A stretch of 47,660 bases of DNA from Alicyclobacillus shizuokensis NBRC 103103. Its GTDB lineage: Bacteria > Bacillota > Bacilli > Alicyclobacillales > Alicyclobacillaceae. This document shows, one piece after another, positions 45,239 through 47,660 of the stretch; the first letter of the stretch is position 1, and the number at the start of each line of letters is the position of its first letter. The notes under the pieces are model-generated. The model was not told where the DNA came from. It was given only the letters and a program-made list of their open reading frames with translations, and did not search any database. The stretch lies in assembly GCF_001552255.1 (NCBI RefSeq), contig NZ_BCQV01000015.1, positions 1 through 47,660 of the forward strand. The letters run 5' to 3'. The position numbers and the translations under genes are program-made.

Positions 45239-46318
45239 GTGCTGCAAGACGCTCTCAACAATCTCCAAAGCGCGTTGGACGCGCTGCTCACCATCAACCG
45301 CGCACTGGACGAGACGCTGATTGTCGCCATCACAGACAAACAGGGGCGCATCACGTTCGCGAACAAGAAGTTTTGTGATATTTCCAAGTATACTACAGAC
45401 GAACTGATTGGACAGACGCACCGCATCATCAACTCGGGATATCATCCGAAGGAATTTTTCCGGCAGATGTGGCGCACCATCGGGCGCGGCCAGATCTGGC
45501 GCGGGGACATCCGCAACCAGGCCAAGGACGGATCATACTACTGGGTGGACACCACAATTGTCCCCGTGCTGGACGAGCGCGGGAAACCGTATCAATACGT
45601 GTCGTTTCGCGTGGACATCACGGAGCGCAAGCGGGCGGAGGAGCACCTGCGGCGCTTGGACAGGATGGACGCGGTGGGGCAGTTGGCCTCCAGCATCGCC
45701 CATGAGATTCGCAACCCGCTGGTGGCCATCAAGATGGCGGTGCAGGGGCTGCAATTGGACACGGAGCCGGCCCAGGCGGACGTGCTCAACATGGTAGTGG
45801 CGGAACTGGACCGGATTGACAAGATTGTGGACCAGTTCATGTACCTATCGCGCACGCCGGAAACGCATTTTCAGGTCCTCGACATCCGGCCGGTTATTGA
45901 CCTGGCTGTCAGGCTGATGAGCCTGCCCGCGCGCAAGCAGGGCGTCAGCATCGACTGGTCAAGTTCCCATCCGGTCGGTCTGGTGCGGGCCGACGCCCAT
46001 CAACTGCAGCAGGTGTTCATCAATCTGCTGAAGAACGCCATCGAGGCGATGCCTGGCGGCGGCAAGATTGTCGTGCAGCTGCTCGCCCAGGAGGGGCAGG
46101 TGTGTGTGCGCATCCAGGACCAGGGCTGCGGCATCCCGCCGCAGGCGCTGGCCCGCATCGGGGAGCCGTTTTTGACCACGAAACCCAACGGCACCGGGCT
46201 TGGCCTGACCGTCTCGCACAAGATCATTCAGGAGCACGGGGGCTCCCTCCATTTCGACAGCCAGCCGGGTCAGGGCACGACGGTCGACATTCGCCTGCCG
46301 CTGGTTCAGCCGGCGTAG
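45239..46318 (+). CDS. Soluble PAS-domain sensor histidine kinase
   Basis: 359 aa without membrane helices; GTG start after GGGGGGCGAGGGAG. A short N-terminal coiled segment, then a PAS domain at about 25-130 that resembles that of the aerotaxis sensor Aer (ELIGQTHRIINSGYHPKEFF, QMWRTIGRGQIWRGDIRN, DGSYYWVDTTIVP). HisKA with His155 (SSIAHEIRNPLVAIK). HATPase with N box (INLLKNAIEAMP), QDQGCGIP and GTGLGLTVSHKI. Architecture fits cytoplasmic redox sensors and sporulation kinases. Partner unknown. Confidence 0.92.
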   Translation: MLQDALNNLQSALDALLTINRALDETLIVAITDKQGRITFANKKFCDISKYTTDELIGQTHRIINSGYHPKEFFRQMWRTIGRGQIWRGDIRNQAKDGSYYWVDTTIVPVLDERGKPYQYVSFRVDITERKRAEEHLRRLDRMDAVGQLASSIAHEIRNPLVAIKMAVQGLQLDTEPAQADVLNMVVAELDRIDKIVDQFMYLSRTPETHFQVLDIRPVIDLAVRLMSLPARKQGVSIDWSSSHPVGLVRADAHQLQQVFINLLKNAIEAMPGGGKIVVQLLAQEGQVCVRIQDQGCGIPPQALARIGEPFLTTKPNGTGLGLTVSHKIIQEHGGSLHFDSQPGQGTTVDIRLPLVQPA

Positions 46319-46896
46319 CGGCCCGTCAGCGGACGCTGCGGCTCCCGACGCCCGGACGGCCGCGTGCATCCCCTGGCTTCGGTCTGGAGCGGGGCTGTGA
46401 GCACCGCCTCCCCTGCCCACAAATCGGCGGCGGAAGACTGGCGCCGGAACTGGTGTTTGGTCAGCAGCCGCAGACTTCTCCGGTTATCCCACAGGACATG
46501 CACAACCGCGCGGCGATAGCCGTTTGCCGCAGCGGATTGCATAAGTTCACTCAACAGCAAACTGCCGATGCCACGGCCCTGTTCGGCGTCCGCCACGAGC
46601 GCGGCCAGTTCCACCGTCTGCGCGTCGACGGCCTGATAGGAGCCGATGCCGACCATGCGCCCGTCCTGCAGGCACACGAGCGTCAGCGAGGCGTGGCTGG
46701 GCAGCGGCAGGAGGCTGTCGATCAGCCGCTCGTCCGGTGCACGGACGCATCGGAAAAAGCGCAGGTACAGGCTCTCCGGCGATTCGCGCTGCAGCAGTTC
46801 CCAGAGGCGCCGTCGCTCGGCGGGAGTGCGGCGGGCGGGGCGAATCTCCACCAGGCGTCCGTCGGCCAGTGTGTAGCGGCGAACGGGTGCGGACAT
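46306..46896 (-). CDS. GNAT-family N-acetyltransferase
   Basis: 196 aa; ATG with AGGAGGTG 6 bases upstream, inside the end of the CoA-transferase gene. SPESLYLRFF in the first third is characteristic of GNAT domains of protein lysine acetyltransferases (Pat type). The acetyl-CoA loop is ADAEQGRGIGSLLLSEL (about 107-123). The C-terminus is basic and overlaps the kinase gene end-to-end by 13 bp. Possible substrates are metabolic enzymes, such as its operon neighbour; inferred only from context. Confidence 0.88.
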   Translation of the reverse strand: MSAPVRRYTLADGRLVEIRPARRTPAERRRLWELLQRESPESLYLRFFRCVRAPDERLIDSLLPLPSHASLTLVCLQDGRMVGIGSYQAVDAQTVELAALVADAEQGRGIGSLLLSELMQSAAANGYRRAVVHVLWDNRRSLRLLTKHQFRRQSSAADLWAGEAVLTAPLQTEARGCTRPSGRREPQRPLTGRYAG

Positions 46897-46899
46897 GGC

Positions 46900-47660
46900 T
46901 CACACCTCCTGCGGCGTCGGGGCCAGCATGGTGCCGGCGCTGCGGTAGCGGACGTGCCAGGACAGCGCCTGTTCAATCAGGTGCGGTGTCTGGCCGCCGC
47001 GCCGGCACGCGGCCGCGAAGTAATCGGCCAGCGCGTCTCTGTAAGCCGGATGGGCGCAGCGCTCTATCAATACCTGGGCCCGCTCGCGGGGCGCCAATCC
47101 GCGCAGGTCCGCCAGCCCCTGTTCAGTCACGACAATGTCCACATCGTGCTCGGTGTGGTCCACATGGGCGACCATCGGCACGATGGACGAGACCCGTCCC
47201 CCCTTGGCCGTGGACTTGGTCAGGAACACAGACAGCAGGGCGTTGCGCGCGAAGTCGCCGGAGCCGCCGATGCCGTTGACAATCTCGGTGCCGCCGACAT
47301 GGGTTGAGTTCACGTTGCCGTAGATGTCCACCTCCAGGGCCGTGTTCATGGCAATCACGCCCAGGCGGCGGATGACCTCCGGGTGGTTGGAGATCTCCTG
47401 CGGACGCAAGATCAGATGCCGGCGGTAGTCGGGCAGGTTGTTCATCACCGTCTTGGCGCGCTCTGGCGTCAGGGTGATGGAGCAGCTGGAGGCGAAGCGC
47501 AGCTTGCCGGCGTCAAACAGGTCAAACGCGCCGTCCTGCAGGACTTCCGAGTACATCTCCAGGTCCTCCAGCGGGAACGCCGCGAGACCGGACAACACCG
47601 CGTTGGCCACCGCGCCGACGCCCGATTGCAGGGGATACAGCGTCTTCGGCAGGCGCCCCC
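46900..47660 (-). CDS. Acetyl-CoA hydrolase/succinyl-CoA:acetate CoA-transferase family (partial)
   Basis: The C-terminal part, about 253 codons; the gene continues beyond the right edge, where the frame still reads RLPKTLYPLQSGVGAVANAV. Family motifs: PLQSGVGAVANAVLSGL, NTALEVDIYGNVNSTHV (the Glu here is the likely CoA-thioester-forming residue), EIVNGIGGSGDFARNA and VVTEQGLADLRGLAPRERA. It transfers CoA between acetate and succinate or hydrolyses acetyl-CoA. Three bp separate it from the GNAT gene, so they form an operon. Confidence 0.93.
   Translation of the reverse strand, partial: GRLPKTLYPLQSGVGAVANAVLSGLAAFPLEDLEMYSEVLQDGAFDLFDAGKLRFASSCSITLTPERAKTVMNNLPDYRRHLILRPQEISNHPEVIRRLGVIAMNTALEVDIYGNVNSTHVGGTEIVNGIGGSGDFARNALLSVFLTKSTAKGGRVSSIVPMVAHVDHTEHDVDIVVTEQGLADLRGLAPRERAQVLIERCAHPAYRDALADYFAAACRRGGQTPHLIEQALSWHVRYRSAGTMLAPTPQEV

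Overview
The window reads as the chromosomal replication-origin region of a GC-rich, low-G+C-relative Bacillota member. The best guess is Alicyclobacillaceae (Alicyclobacillus or a close relative). Reasons: Bacilli-type gene order around dnaA, a RemB (DUF370) gene between recF and gyrB, a Noc/Soj/Spo0J cluster, the spore-associated yyaC, a walRKHIJ-htrA-rlmH cluster, very frequent GTG/TTG starts with strong Shine-Dalgarno sequences, and high GC. The genus is an inference; no 16S gene is present.

Layout. 0.4-9.3 kb, minus strand: dnaA-dnaN-yaaA-recF-remB-gyrB-gyrA, followed by a 36-codon membrane peptide. oriC is bipartite: a DnaA-box cluster upstream of dnaA (about 9.43-9.69 kb), and a second cluster with a DnaA-trio-like unwinding element between dnaA and dnaN (about 7.73-7.87 kb). 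9.75-11.6 kb: an lrgAB (CidAB-type) operon whose divergent LysR regulator has lost its DNA-binding domain, apparently by a deletion that joined the two genes. 11.6-21.2 kb, plus strand: rpmH-rnpA-yidD-yidC-jag, mnmE-mnmG-rsmG-noc, parA-parB with parS sites inside parB. 21.4-31 kb: DUF4446, yyaC (minus), a CvpA-like membrane protein, mscS, DUF951, a small minus-strand peptide gene, ychF, rpsF-ssb-rpsR, MazG-like, yybS, rplI, replicative helicase and an Arg-rich membrane protein. The usual gdpP (between yybS and rplI) and purA (between helicase and walR) are absent here. 31.5-38.9 kb: walR-walK-yycH-yycI-walJ-htrA-rlmH.

38.9-41.0 kb is the most unusual part. An AT-rich array of AGTTTAA-type heptamers precedes a promoter, a ParM/Alp-family actin-like ATPase and, overlapping it, a ParR-like small protein. 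This looks like a complete plasmid-type (type II) partition cassette sitting in the chromosome about 18 kb from a complete ParABS system. 41.1-47.7 kb is an accessory stress/redox neighbourhood: doxX, two UspA proteins, a cupin-hemerythrin protein, a HesB-like protein, a NarL-type regulator, a soluble PAS histidine kinase with an Aer-like PAS domain, and a GNAT acetyltransferase next to a CoA-transferase that runs off the right edge.

Nearly all core genes are transcribed away from oriC, so they lie on the leading strand. The exceptions are lrgAB, yyaC, the small peptide gene at 24.6 kb, the stress-like gene at 31.0 kb and the minus-strand genes beyond 41 kb.
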